A stretch of DNA of 64,000 nucleotides from Vombatus ursinus (GCF_900497805.2 NW_020954557.1:39492894-39556893); one strand, 5' to 3'. Shown: positions 22,065 through 33,025, counted from the stretch's first letter. Numbers and translations are program-made. Notes: a model not told the origin generated them from the letters alone.

Positions 22065-22545
22065 CTTGAACATGAACATGTCCACTAGATTAACAATATT
22101 TAAGGGAGCAAATAGAATTCTAGCCTGCTATCTTTTCTGTCTGAGGAGAATAGAGCAACCTCTGTCACATCCTTCTGCTTCCTCTCCTGGCAGGAAATAA
22201 AGTGTCACTTAGAGAAGGGTGGAAAGAAAAAGGACTAGAAATGTCTATTCTGCCTCCCTTCGAACCACAAAAATGATCCCCCCCCTTCCCTCGCCCGTAT
22301 TACATGTAGGAGAAGCCCTTGCAACACGTATTTTAAAAGTTACCACTAATTATGGAAATTAAAGGCTTTGTACCTTGACAAAGGAATGCCAGGAATCACT
22401 AAGCCAGTCCAACCAAACTGGTTCACTAAGCTATCACCCTGATTTGGCATCCTATCTCCTGTTTCTGCACCTTGGCATAGGATACCCCTCTAATTGTCCT
22501 TGATCTGCCTCTGCCTTTTAGAATCTCAGTTCCTTAAAGGTGTAG
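22065..22545. other. Unrecognised sequence
   Basis: No repeat or gene feature recognised. Confidence 0.35.
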
Positions 22546-22547
22546 CT

Positions 22548-22798
22548 ATGAAAGGAAGGAAGGAAGGAAAGAAAGAAGGAAGGCAAGAAAGAAAAAAGGA
22601 TGGAAGAAGGGAGGAAGGAAGGAAGGAGGAAAAGAGAGAGGATGGAAGAAAGGGATGGAGGGAGTAAGGAAGGAGGAAAGGAGAAAGGAAGGAAAAAAGA
22701 AAGGAAGGAAGGGAGGGAGGGAGGGAGAGAGGGAGGAAAGAAAGAAGGAAGAAAGGGTGGGAGGGAAGAAAGAAGGAAGGGAGGGAAGGAGGGAGGAA
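22548..22798. repeat. Purine tract (GGAA)n and variants
   Basis: About 250 bases of GGAAGGAA, GAAAG and GGGAGGGA on the plus strand. It gives spurious Arg/Glu/Lys-rich and Ser/Phe/Pro-rich frames. It sits directly against an L2 3' end, so it probably grew from or beside the insertion. Confidence 0.95.
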
Positions 22799-23215
22799 GT
22801 GTTTATTAAGCACTTACTATGTGCCAAGTACTGTACTAAATGCTGAGAATACAAATAGGAGAAAAAAGAAAAACAATTCCTATCCTCAAGAAACTTACAC
22901 TCTAATGCGGGGAAGGAGAGGAGAGAAGAGGGCCCAGTGAGGGGACATGGTTTTGAAATCTAGAAAATCAGGAACAGAAGAATGAAGGCAGGCTGGCCTG
23001 GGCCTGTCCACAAAATGGAGGCTCCTAGAAAAACTCACCAATGGGAGGAAGGGGTCGGGCCTTGCAGAGGGATATTCCAAGGTGATCAGGCCATAGGGAA
23101 GGTAGACTTGTTCCAGGGCAAGGAGGTCCCAGGCCTTGAGAAAAGCTCCAAGATGAGTGAGCAGTAGAGAAGGCATAGTTTTGGAGCCCAGAAATTCAGG
23201 AACAGAACCTGGTGG
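22799..23215 (-). mobile_element. L2 LINE 3' end and adjoining repeat-like block
   Basis: 22799-22910 is clearly antisense L2 (TTATTAAGCACTTACTATG, CTCAAGAAACTTACACTCTA). 22911-23215 may continue the same element, but I cannot align it confidently. Confidence 0.7.
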
Positions 23216-23219
23216 AGAA

Positions 23220-23630
23220 TTGAAGGACTTATTTGCTCTGTATTCCAGCTAAACTGAACTACCTAATGTTCTTTGAACTGAGCTTTCTTGTAGCTGATTT
23301 TGTGATCATACTATTCCCTTCACTGTAATGTCTTTCCTTAGCATTCTCCAGTTCAAATCCCACTGATCTACTGGGGCCCTTTTCACATGCCTCCTCCCCC
23401 ATGAAACTTTCCCGGATAACCAGTTTCTCTACACCTTGTTTATGAACTTAGTATATTCTACCTTGTATTACATTTCTTTGGGTGCATATTGGTTCTTCCT
23501 GAGGCCTTAGAAAGTTAATTACCACGGTGGTGAGTGTTTTTGTTTTCTCCTCATCTTTATATCTATCTTAGAGCCTACCACAGTGCCCTGTACACAGTAG
23601 GTATTTAATATATCTGAGTGAATGAAACAC
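23220..23630 (+). mobile_element. L2 LINE 3' end
   Basis: Diverged sense L2: CATTCTCCAGTTCAAATCCC, ATGAAACTTTCCCGGATAA, then AGAGCCTACCACAGTGCCC and ACACAGTAGGTATTTAATA. Confidence 0.75.
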
Positions 23631-23637
23631 TGCTATA

Positions 23638-23790
23638 GTAAGATCATAGCTCAAGAGCTGCCAGAGACCTCAGAGTAGCCTAAACCCTTAATATCATAGA
23701 TGAGGAAAGTGCAACAGGTTGAGATTGAGCTAGAATATGAACTCATGTGACTCCAAACCCAGCCCTCTTCCGCTATACCAAAAGATGCCT
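23638..23790 (-). mobile_element. MIR SINE
   Basis: Antisense order: AGATCATAGCTCAAGAGCTG, ATCATAGATGAGGAAAGTG, GAGCTAGAATATGAACTCA. Confidence 0.7.
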
Positions 23791-23971
23791 CAGACTGTTA
23801 ATTGGGTCAATTCCCCTTCTGGAACAATACCTCTCCTGCAATTCTGATTAAGTGAGCTCAGTTCCCAGTTCCAAATTGGCACCTAGAGATCCTTGTCCAG
23901 GTTTCATATCTGATCTCCCCATTTTATTTTCCTGCCTTTTTTTAAAAAAAAAAAAGAAGAAGTATCTGTAG

Positions 23972-24215
23972 AATAATGGCTAGAGAGCTGGCTTTGGAGT
24001 CAGGAAAACATGAGTTCAAGTCTTGACACATACTGGCTGTTTGACCCTGGCCACTTCACTTATCCTCTCTCAGTGTTCCAGGCGGCTCTCTTCTTGCAGA
24101 GAAGGTGCAGATGTGCACTGATAGACAGGGTTTTTGTTTCTTTTTTTCTATCTGGGAGTTCCCATTTCTTTATCAGTGAAATCACAGCCCCAGTCCCTGG
24201 CCCTATAAACAGGGG
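23972..24215 (+). mobile_element. tRNA-derived marsupial SINE, long form
   Basis: MIR-like head (GCTTTGGAGTCAGGAAAACA, CATACTGGCTGTTTGACCC) followed by a distinct 3' body: TTGCAGAGAAGGTGCAGATG, TATCTGGGAGTTCCCATTTC, TCAGTGAAATCACAGCCCC. That body is shared by a marsupial SINE class I recall but cannot name with certainty. Confidence 0.6.
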
Positions 24216-24287
24216 AAAACATTATATGAAAGATGAAGAAAGTCTCTGTCTTCAATGGCATCATCATTTGACTCTGCCCTAAGAATG

Positions 24288-24460
24288 TGGATAGAGAGCT
24301 GGGTCTTGGAGTCAAGAAGATCTGAATTCAAATTTTGCCTCAGATACTAGTATGACCCTAGGCAAATTATTTAACTTCTTTAAGATTCTCACCTGCAAAA
24401 TAAAGGGGTGGTATTCAATATGCCCTAAGGTCCCTTCTGATTCTAAATCTATGATCTTGG
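24288..24460 (+). mobile_element. MIR SINE
   Basis: TGGATAGAGAGCTGGGTCTT, CTGAATTCAAATTTTGCC, TATGACCCTAGGCAAATTAT, CTCACCTGCAAAATAAAGGG. Near full length. Confidence 0.8.
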
Positions 24461-24749
24461 ATCTTTTCTTTCCCAGAACTCTCACAATAGGGTCCTGCTG
24501 GTTTAACTGGGGAAAACCTCCCAGACCCCACTATTACAGGCAGGTCCCAGACACGTTCCCCTTTATTCAATGGTCAGCTTCTTGCCACTGCCTTACTATT
24601 GTGAGCCAACACTAACCCACCCATTTCTGGTTCTGGGGCCATAATCAGATCAATACAACGTTACTCTTGGGAAGGGTGTATCAGTCTGCTCCCCTCTCAA
24701 TCTCATCACCAACCTGGTAAGTTTCCAAACCAAAATACTCTTCCGAATA

Positions 24750-24905
24750 CAATACTCTCCTAACTATACTGTCTTCCTCTATTAGAATGAAAGCTTCTGC
24801 AGGGTAGGACAGGCCTTCTGTTATTGTTGTATGTGTTGTTTTGTTTTTAATATTCCCAGTGCTTAGCACAGTGCTTGGTATATAGTAAGTGTTTCACATA
24901 TAATC
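24750..24905 (+). mobile_element. L2 LINE 3' end
   Basis: TAGAATGAAAGCTTCTGCAG, CCCAGTGCTTAGCACAGTG and TATATAGTAAGTGTTTCACA. Confidence 0.8.
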
Positions 24906-24909
24906 ATTC

Positions 24910-25095
24910 ATTCATAGATTTAGAACTTTAGAATTCATATAGTTCAATCCCCTCATTTTACAGAAGCAGAATATGAGGCCCCGACAATTAAGCAAGCTTC
25001 TTAAGGTCACACAGGCAGTAAATGGAAAAATCAAAATTTGAACTCAGTTCCTGAGACTGGACCTGGTCCTGGACCAACACTCTTTCCCCTATAAT
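24910..25095 (-). mobile_element. MIR SINE
   Basis: TAGATTTAGAACTTTAGAAT, CCCCTCATTTTACAGAAGC, TTAAGGTCACACAGGCAGTA, TTTGAACTCAGTTCCTGAG. Confidence 0.8.
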
Positions 25096-25099
25096 GTAA

Positions 25100-25555
25100 T
25101 TAACACCCAAGTAGGAGCAGAGCGAAACTGTCCAGTGGCAGTAACTGAAGCTATACATCTCAGGTAGGAAATCACAACAGAAATGACCACCTAAAAAAAA
25201 GGGTCATTTAAAGCTGCATTTACATTTAATTCCTCCAGAAATTAGGAAATTACAGCCTCTTGTCTTATTGTATGTATGCCTTTTAAAACTTTTTGTAAGA
25301 CTCCTAGGGGACTGCTGCAAGCATTAATCAGGGCTGCAAGGAACAGAGACAGCCTGATTTCCTGCCTTCATGGCTCCATTTTAACAGCATAAGGCTTCTT
25401 GTTAACACCCACTGAATGCGCCAGAGACATTCTACATGACCTGAATTAGGTCACTCATATTTGATGAATCCTCCTCTCTGAGCACAATAGTGGAGACTTC
25501 TGAGTTGGAAACATGAACCAAGTCATGAATGTTAAGGGAATGGTTTGTTACTACG
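25100..25555. other. Unrecognised sequence
   Basis: No repeat, exon or RNA gene recognised between the MIR and the Tigger-like element. Confidence 0.35.
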
Positions 25556-25559
25556 AATA

Positions 25560-26408
25560 CAGTTATGCCTTCCACATTGTGAGTTTCCCCATCACAGTTT
25601 CCATATATTGCGGGTTGGCATAAAAAATTAAATGCGAGTTTTTTGGGAGTTTTGCAGAAGCCGCAGATGACATATGAAGACCAGCAGATGACATAGAAAG
25701 TTTAGAAACTCAGAAATGCATAAAATATGTGTATAGTATTGTATAATATATTATTGTATTATATAATATATTGTATAATAATGTTATATAATATTAATAA
25801 TTAATAATACATTATATAATATACATCTTATTGTAATATAATATATTATATAATGTTATTGTGTAATATTAATAATTAGTGATATAATAATTAATAATAT
25901 TGTATAATAATATAACATTACATATTATATAATATAATATCAATTTCTTTTTAAAGTTAAAATAAGTAAAAAGTTAAAGTTTATGAAAAAAATGTGAAAG
26001 CCAGCAGATAACACACAAAGGCTAGAAATGCAGAGATATCTTAGAAAGTTTAGCAACTCATTAATCTATAAAATGTATATGCTGCTATGTATCATGTTAC
26101 CCATACAGTATGTGTTTTACTGTTTAATAACATAAATGAACAGCTACATAATTTTTTTTTCCTTAAAACTAAATTTATAGCAAAAGAAGTGCAATTCTAC
26201 ACACTGGTTTGGGGATTGCCAAGCATGTTTACGAAATGTCACTCTCAGGTGACATTTCAAGGTGATCTTGCAGTGATCTTTGCACCTTGAGTTTTTTCTA
26301 TCTTGTGTTGTTTGAATTGCAAAGGGAAGGCCAAAAATTTTTATGCGCATTTCCCAGATTTCAGGGAGCACCATGCCCCTCACCTCTACAGTGTGGAAGG
26401 GATAACTA
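25560..26408 (+). mobile_element. Tigger-like DNA transposon, copy 3, with internal duplication
   Basis: 849 bases with inverted ends CAGTTATGCCTTCCACATTG and GTGTGGAAGGGATAACTA. TA precedes it at 25558-25559. It is far longer than copies 1 and 2 (354 and 331 bases). An internal block (GACCAGCAGATGACATAGAA ... AGAAATGCATAAAA, 25679-25755) is repeated at 25997-26096, and about 190 bases of TA-rich low-complexity DNA lie between (25740-25930). No transposase frame is seen. Confidence 0.75.
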
Positions 26409-26460
26409 TTTTAAATGGAATATTAAGCTTCCAGGATAAGATTTTATTACTATTATTATT

Positions 26461-26630
26461 ATGCAGTATGGTTCAGTGGAGAGAGTATTGAATCAAATCC
26501 TGTCTCTGTCATTTGCTACCTGTGACTTTGGTCCCTCTACCTCTCTGGACCTCCATTTCTCCATCTGTAAAATAGGAGAGTGGGGACAGATGACCTCTAA
26601 AGTCTCTTTCAGCTCTGATCCATGATCCTA
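26461..26630 (+). mobile_element. MIR SINE
   Basis: GCAGTATGGTTCAGTGGAGA, CCTGTGACTTTGGTCCCTC, CATTTCTCCATCTGTAAAAT, GATGACCTCTAAAGTCTC. Confidence 0.85.
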
Positions 26631-26659
26631 ACCTGAACAGGTAACTCTCTCCTTGTCCT

Positions 26660-26921
26660 CTTGTTGTTGTTCAGTCATTTCAGTCATATCTGACTCTTTG
26701 TGACCACATTTGGGTTTTTGTTTTTTGACAAAGATACTGGAGTGGTTTGCCATTTTCTTCTCCAGCTCATTTTACAGATGAGGAAACTGAGGCAAACAGG
26801 GTTAGGTGACTTGCCCAGGGTCACACAGCTAGTAAGTGTTATGTGTCTGAGGTCTGATTTGAACTCAGGTCCTTCTGAATCTGGGGCTGGTGCTCTATCC
26901 ACTGCGCCACCTAGCTGCCCC
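26660..26921 (-). mobile_element. MAR1 SINE, full length
   Basis: Complete antisense MAR1 from the TTGTTGTTGTTCAGTC tail to the head CCACTGCGCCACCTAGCTGC. Includes GATACTGGAGTGGTTTGCC, GGGTCACACAGCTAGTAAG and TCTGATTTGAACTCAGGTCC. The RNA polymerase III B-box-like segment GTTCAAAT is readable on the minus strand. Confidence 0.93.
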
Positions 26922-26923
26922 TC

Positions 26924-27050
26924 AACCAATCAATATTCATTGATTAAGAGTTTACCATGTACCAGGCATTGGGCTAAGTTCCAGGGAATCAAACAGAAAA
27001 TTGAGACAGTTCTTGTCGTCAAGGATCTCAATTCTAGTTGGAGGAAGGGG
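26924..27050 (-). mobile_element. L2 LINE 3' end
   Basis: ACCAATCAATATTCATTGAT, TTTACCATGTACCAGGCATT, TCAAGGATCTCAATTCTAG. Confidence 0.8.
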
Positions 27051-27054
27051 GTAC

Positions 27055-27605
27055 AAACAGAAAGGTGCAGCTTCAGGCCTGAGTTCCTTAGGATGCAGCA
27101 GCAAAATAGATGGCAACACCCAGGATGCTGGTGCAGCTGCACCGTAGCTCTAAGGACTGGTCATGCAGAGAGACTTTAGCAGCAGAGATGATGAACTGAC
27201 TTGAAGGGCGGGAGTTTGAGAGCGAGGGGACCTGGTAAGGTCCAATGGTCGATGATCTTACTGGACCAATTGTCATGAGTAATTCTGCTCAGTGAATCAG
27301 TTCAAGCTACTGGAGGTCTAGACCCATTATAGTCAGGAATTAGAGGGTGAAACCTCATTGTGGAATGGAGCAAGAACTCCGGGCTCCGTCCTATGTGATG
27401 GGGATGGGGAAACTGGTGTCCAGCCTAAGGGGAGAAAAAGGAGAGAGAAAGGGAAATTCCACTGGGATCCAGGCAGGGGTTGAGCTGGTTCCATACCCTC
27501 TGAAACCCTAGTTTATTTACTCTGCACTTTCAGTACCTAATAAAACATAGCAGAGAGTGAGGGAAGACCTCCAAGCAGCCTAGTCTGCTCTATACTCTTT
27601 AACGT
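27055..27605. other. Unrecognised sequence
   Basis: No repeat or coding feature recognised. Somewhat G-rich and purine-rich at 27400-27460. Confidence 0.35.
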
Positions 27606-27609
27606 TGGG

Positions 27610-27975
27610 TGGGATCCAGGTAGAAGGGACTTCATCTAGCCCAACCGCTTCATTTTATAGACATAGCCATCTTCATGTATTTGAAGGGCTGTCCTATGAA
27701 AAGGGAATTAATCCCATTCTGCTTGGGCCCAGGAGGCGGAAGAACTAAGACCAATAGGGAAAAGTTACAGAAAACTGATTTTTAGCTCCATGGAAGAAAG
27801 AATTTCTTAATAATGAAACATGTTCCTTAGCGGAATGGAGTGCCTTGAAATATAGTCAGTTCCCCATCACAGAGTACTGTCAGTGAAGGCTACAAGGCCA
27901 CTTTCAAGGTGCAGTGGGGATTGATGTGTAGATTGGATTAGGTGGCTCCTGAGGGTCCTTCCAATTGTGTGAGGA
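27610..27975 (+). mobile_element. L3/CR1 LINE relic, 3' part
   Basis: Sense matches to the CR1/L3 ORF2 C-terminal coding region and 3' end: CATGTATTTGAAGGGCTGTC (the FKYLKGC motif region), GCGGAAGAACTAAGACCAAT, then GGGTCCTTCCAATTGTGTG near the terminus. Frames are broken. A second relic of the same family lies at 43895. Confidence 0.7.
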
Positions 27976-28005
27976 TGATAAAGATTATCATAGTAGCTCA
28001 CTTTT

Positions 28006-28132
28006 GCAGGCAATCAAAGTTAAGTGACTTGCCCAGGGTCACACAGCTAGTAAGTGTCTGAGGCTGGATTTGAACTCGGGTCCTCCTGACTCCAGGACTG
28101 GTGCTCTATCCACTGTACCACCTAGCTGCCCC
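28006..28132 (-). mobile_element. tRNA-derived SINE, short antisense copy with TSD
   Basis: GTTAAGTGACTTGCCCAGGG, GTAAGTGTCTGAGGCTGG, then the head CCACTGTACCACCTAGCTGC. Flanks AGTAGCTCACTTTT (27992) and AGTAGCTCACATTTT (28133) form a near-perfect duplication, so the 3' boundary is a true truncation. Confidence 0.88.
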
Positions 28133-28224
28133 AGTAGCTCACATTTTTATAGTGCTTTTCAGGTTACAAAGTGCTTTCTGCACAATAGTCCTATAGGTTA
28201 TTTTCACATGATTATCCCCATTTT
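28133..28224 (-). mobile_element. MIR fragment
   Basis: CATTTTTATAGTGCTTTTCA, TTACAAAGTGCTTTCTGCAC, TGATTATCCCCATTTTAC. Confidence 0.65.
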
Positions 28225-28655
28225 ACCCTGTTCGTGGTTCCCTGTACAAGACACTCCATCTCCAGCCTTACATGAAATCCATGCCTTTGCACCCCATGCC
28301 TAGAATGCTTTCCTTCCTCATCTCTAGCTAGAAATCTCTAGCTGTTTTCAGGGCTCAGCTCTACTACCACCTCCTATGTGATACCCTTTCCAGCCACCAC
28401 AGCTGTTACTGATTCCTGCCTCTATCCTTCCTCCAGCTCCTATCCTTGGCTTCAAATCATGTTGTTTGCCTTACACTGCTTTCTCTTACTTATTTGCACG
28501 CATGCTATTTCCCCCCAGTACAAGGTAAACTCCTTGAAAACAGGGCCTATTCCTAGGTTTTTTGTTTTGTTTTGTTTTGTTTTCCTTTTATCTCCATTGC
28601 TTTACACAACACATGGTACACATTAAGCACTTTATAAATGCATGTTGAATTGATT
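28225..28655 (+). mobile_element. L2 LINE 3' end
   Basis: CAAGACACTCCATCTCCAGC, CCCATGCCTAGAATGCTTTC, GGCTCAGCTCTACTACCACC, GTAAACTCCTTGAAAACAGG, then TTTATAAATGCATGTTGAAT. A (GTTTT)n run lies at 28556-28582. Confidence 0.85.
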
Positions 28656-28784
28656 TGGATATTTTCTTTCTTATCAACTTTTGCGTGAAGAATAGGTCAG
28701 ATAACTCAATATGCTGTCTAATACATAATTGCCCTTCGTGGCATATGGAAATACTTTGTCCCTGAGTTCAATGAGCTTCCATAT

Positions 28785-29850
28785 CATCAATCAATCGATA
28801 TTTATTAAGTGCCTACTATGTACCATGCCCTGTGTTAAGTGTTGAGAACACAAAAAGAGGCAAAAGAGTCAGTCCCTGCCCTTAAGGAGTCCACAATCTA
28901 ATGGGGGAGACATCATGCAAACAAACTATCTTCAGGATAAATTTAAAGAATAAGCCAGAGAAGGAAGGCACTGGAATTAAGAGGGGATGGGTAAAGGCTT
29001 CCTGCAGAAGATGAGATTTTAGTTCAGACTTCAAGGAAGCCAAAGAAACCAGTAGGCAAAGCTGAAGGAGAGCATTCCAGGCATGGAAGACAGACAGGGA
29101 AAATCCCAAAGCTGAGAAATAGAGGGTCTTATACATGAAACAGCAAGTTTCCCTGAATTGAAGAGTGCGTGTCAAGGAGTAAAGTATAAGAATATTGGAA
29201 AAGTAGGAGAGGGCTAGGTTACGAAGGTTATGAATGCCAAACAGATCATTTGGTACCTGATCCTGGAGGTGATAAGGAGCCAGTGGAGTTTACTGAATAA
29301 AGGGGTGGCATGGTCAGATCTATACTTTTGGAAAATCACTTTGGTGGCTAGGAAGAATGTTTTGGAGTGGGTTGAAATTTGAGGTGGGCAGACCCACCAG
29401 CAGCCTATTGCAATAATACAGGCATAAAGTGATGATGGGTTTGCCCTAGAATAGTGGCAATGTCAAAGAAGAGTAGAGGGAGTATATTCAAGAGATGTTG
29501 GAAAGGTGAAATTGACAGGCACTGGTGACAGATTGGATATGGGGGTGGGAGCGAAAGGTGAGAGATGATAAATAGTCTAGAATGACTCTTAGGTTGAGAG
29601 CCTGAGGGACTAGACACTGTAGGTGTCTCTACAGTGATAGGGAAGATAGGAGCTGGGAAGGATTGGGAGAAAGATAATGAGTTCTGTCTTGATCGTGTTT
29701 AGTTTAACAGGTCTGTTAGACAGCCAATTCAAGATATCTAAAGGGCAGTTGGAGATGTGAGATTGGAGGTTAGAAGAGAGGATGGGGTAAGATAGGTAGA
29801 TTTGAGAATCATCAACAAAGAGATGGTTATTAAATCATAGGAGTGATGAG
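28785..29850 (-). mobile_element. L2 LINE including part of the reverse-transcriptase ORF
   Basis: About 1.07 kb of antisense L2. The 3' end lies at 28785-28915 (AAGTGCCTACTATGTACC; CTTAAGGAGTCCACAATC). The C-terminal coding part runs on to 29850. On the minus strand near 29800-29820 the relic reads FVDDSQIYLS, the counterpart of the RT catalytic YADD box, followed by a stretch like CPLDILNWLSNRPVKLN. Several frame breaks; inactive. 5'-truncated. Confidence 0.9.
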
Positions 29851-29930
29851 ATCACCAAATGAAGAAATGCCACCTCTCTTTGCATGTTGAAGTATTTGAA
29901 TGTCATTTGCTAATGAATGTACTATTTGTG

Positions 29931-30141
29931 ACCATTTTCAATATTTCAAGGGATGATCACCAAGGGAAAAGTTGGAAATGTACATATATACACATATATC
30001 TATATACACATATACATGTACATATACACGTATGTACATATGTGCAAGCTTATAACTATACTTACATATGTGCATGTGTGTGTGTGTGTATACATTTCCA
30101 ACTTTTCCCTTGGTGACATCTCTTGAAATATTGAAAATGAT
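29931..30141. repeat. Near-perfect inverted repeat around a TA/CA microsatellite
   Basis: The left arm 29931-29984 and right arm 30090-30141 are reverse complements at about 50 of 53 positions (CACCAAGGGAAAAGTTGGAA and its complement). The ~105-base loop is TA/CA low-complexity. A shorter, poorer echo follows at 30175-30215. No known family recognised. Confidence 0.85.
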
Positions 30142-30244
30142 CATATATTTATAGATGATGACCTACAGGGGTCATCATTGTTTTCCAACTTTTCTCTCAG
30201 TGATATATATGTACACACACACATACACATATTAGTTAAAAAAA

Positions 30245-30930
30245 AAGGAAACAGAGTGAGTACCCATCTATTGGGGAATGACTGAACAAATTGTGGTATA
30301 AGAATTCAATGAACTATTATTGTGCTATAAAAACAGCAAATATAATAATAAAAATAATAATAATATTTATAAGCTGCTTTTACATTTTCCAAGTGCTTTA
30401 CACAGATCTTATTTAGGGCTCTCAATAGTCCTAAGGTGTAGATATCACATTTAGCAGATGAGGAAACTGATGTTCATAAATTAAATAGCTTGCCAACGTC
30501 CAACAAGTAATAAGACCCAAAGGTTGGATTTGAACATAGGCGTTTCTAACCCCAAATCCAGCACCTGGTCCACTATGCCTGCCCACTGACTCTCATATAT
30601 GAAAAATTCAAAGAAATTTGGGGAGACTTGTATGAACTAATGCAAAAGAAATAAGCAGAACCAAAATAACAACTCACACAATGACATCACAATCATAAAG
30701 GAAAATAAGACTGAAATGTATCAGAACTCTGCTAAATTCAATGGTGACCAATCTTGACTTCCAAGGACTGACAATGAGACACACCTTCCTCATGTTAGTG
30801 GAAAGGTGCTAGACTATAGGTGTGGAATGAAGCATACAATGTTGGTTTGTTTTGCTTTGTTTTTTTATAAGGAAGAGTTGGGGGTATCTTTAGGAAAGAA
30901 AAATGATAAAGATCATTTATTTTTTTAAAA
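30245..30930 (+). mobile_element. L1 LINE 3' region with a MIR-like SINE inside
   Basis: Marsupial L1 3' sequence: CCATCTATTGGGGAATGACT, GAACAAATTGTGGTATAAG, then after a break ACTTGTATGAACTAATGCAA and AATAAGCAGAACCAAAATAA. Between these, 30335-30600 is antisense MIR (AAGCTGCTTTTACATTTTCC, GATGAGGAAACTGATG). Confidence 0.75.
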
Positions 30931-30939
30931 ACCTAAACT

Positions 30940-32180
30940 TATAAGAATCCGTAGCTTCCCAATAGTGGTCAAAGTATTTGAATGAGCAGTTCTCAAATGA
31001 AGAATTCAAGTTATCAGCAACCATATGAAAAAATGCACCAAACAACTAATAAAAAGAAAAATGCAAATTAAAACAACCTCAGATGATCAGGTTGGTCAAG
31101 ATGCCAAAAGAGGAAGATGGCAATTGCTGGAAAGCTTGTGAGAGGACAGACACACTAATATACTTTTTGTTGAACTGTGAATTCTTTTCAACCATTCTGG
31201 ATAACAGTTTGAAACCATATACAAAAATCATTATATTGTACATAACCTTTGGACCCAGCAGTAATGGTATTAGAATGTACCATAAGAAGGTCAAGTACAA
31301 AGGGAAAGGAGCCATATGTACAAGAATATTTTTAGCAGTACTTTTTTTGGTCAGGCAGCTTTTATCACCAATTTTATTTTATTTTTAATTTATGCAATAA
31401 AACAAGCATTTCCATAACATAGTACAGTAGCAGCACTTTTTAATGTAGCAAAGAACTGGAAACAAAACCAAACAAAATCCCCCAACAATTGGGGGATAAC
31501 TAAATGAATTGTGAATCATGGATTTATAGCAAAAAAGGAAAAGGAAATTTGGGCTCATTTAGTTCAATTCCCCCATTTTACACATGAGGAAACTGTAACC
31601 CATGGAGATGGAGGAACTTACTCAAAGTCATACAAGCAGTGAGCATCCAAGGTGGCATTTGAACTCAGGTCCTTTGACTTTAGAAATTTAATTCTCTTTC
31701 TCCTATACTACTTTGCTATTGTCAGAGTTACATGAATGTAGTGGAATTTTAGCACATCCTATGAAATAATGAATATGATCAGCATAGAAAAATATGGAAA
31801 CATTTGTATAAACTTGTATAAAACTTGATGGGGAATGAAATGAGCAGAACTTGGAGAACATTTTATACAATGACCACAAAAATAGCATAAAGGGAAAGAA
31901 CTTCGAAAGAACTCAGAGCCCAGACCAAAACAGAACCAAGGATGACTTCCCAAGTCTAAGGATGATGCATACCAACTCTTAGCCAAAAGAGGTAAATAGG
32001 CTACAGGTACAGAATCCCATGTTAATTTTCAGAGATGGCCAATGGGTTGTTCTGTTTTCCTTGACTAAACATAATTGTTAAAAGGAGGAGGACAGAGAGA
32101 GGTGAGTTAGTGGGGGGTGGTCATCTTGGGGAAAATAGAGCATGAATAAAACATTTTTCATTGCACAGATTAAAAAAGGA
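30940..32180 (+). mobile_element. Second L1 LINE 3' region, interrupted twice
   Basis: AAATGCAAATTAAAACAACC, TTTGGACCCAGCAGTAATGG, GAGCCATATGTACAAGAAT, CAACAATTGGGGGATAACTA and AAATGAGCAGAACTTGGAGA follow L1 3' order. 31365-31430 is an antisense L1 3'-UTR piece (AAAACAAGCATTTCCATAAC). 31535-31725 is antisense MIR (TTACACATGAGGAAACTGTA). All frames are broken. Confidence 0.75.
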
Positions 32181-32309
32181 AAATAATCCAAGTAACTTGG
32201 AAACATAACTGATAATATATGCTGTTTTTAATAGTATCAAAGGAGATTCCACAAGCTTCCTTAGGTTCCTGAAGTAGAATACTGGAAAGGATATGAGATG
32301 TGTAAAAGC

Positions 32310-32620
32310 ATCATGGTGTAATGTGAAGAGTACTGGAAACTGGGTTCTAATCCCAGCTCAGACACCAACTTCCTTCCTGTCTTCAGGTCTCAGTTCCTTA
32401 TCTATGAAAAGAAGAGGTTGGACAGAAACTATACTCAGAAGCTTCTGAGGATCCTTCCAGTTCTAAATCTATGTTCTTTTGATCCTCTTGCCTACTACCT
32501 ATGGGTCACAGTGCAAATGACTTCATTTTTCTGTACCTCTGTTTACTCACATGTAGTACAGGAGATTGAATGAGATGTTCCCCAAGATCCTTTGCAATGC
32601 TTAGTTTTATGAGTTCTAAC
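32310..32620 (+). mobile_element. Two MIR fragments in series
   Basis: 32310-32480: GTACTGGAAACTGGGTTCTA, GGATCCTTCCAGTTCTAAAT. 32485-32620: GCAAATGACTTCATTTTTCT, TGTTTACTCACATGTAGTAC. The duplicated order suggests two insertions. Confidence 0.65.
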
Positions 32621-32759
32621 AAATGATTGAATAATATTCAGCATTGGGAAAGTCTTCTCTATAATCCATACTACAGCTGCTCTTTTTTTTTCTTCCTATG
32701 TCTTCAGCAGAGTTAGAGAAATGTGTGTTAATCTCTTCTGTAAAATTGCCCTCAGAAAC

Positions 32760-33025
32760 TTGAAACAAGGGGTGTGCTGGAGACAGCTCTTTTAGATTCT
32801 AGATAGCCAATTACTAAATTCCCAGTGTGAGCTTTTACATCTTAGAAAATAGGCAAATGTTACAAATCAGGGCTTGATTTATTGTTTTCTTAATTGTTGA
32901 CTTAATGACATGATGGAGAAAATGTGAATGCAGATTATACTTAAAAGTGAGTGGTGTACAGGGGTTGCTCCCCACCCCCCTCCAGAGATCCAGTTGTTAA
33001 ATATTTACTGGTACAGCTTGAAACA
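32760..33025 (+). repeat. Unclassified interspersed repeat, copy B (longer)
   Basis: CTGGAGACAGCTCTTTTAG, CCAGTGTGAGCTTTTACATC, TTAGAAAATAGGCAAATG align with 10618-10745. The remainder (GAAAATGTGAATGCAGATTA, GGGGTTGCTCCCCACCCCCC) looks like the rest of the same element. Class unknown. Confidence 0.5.
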
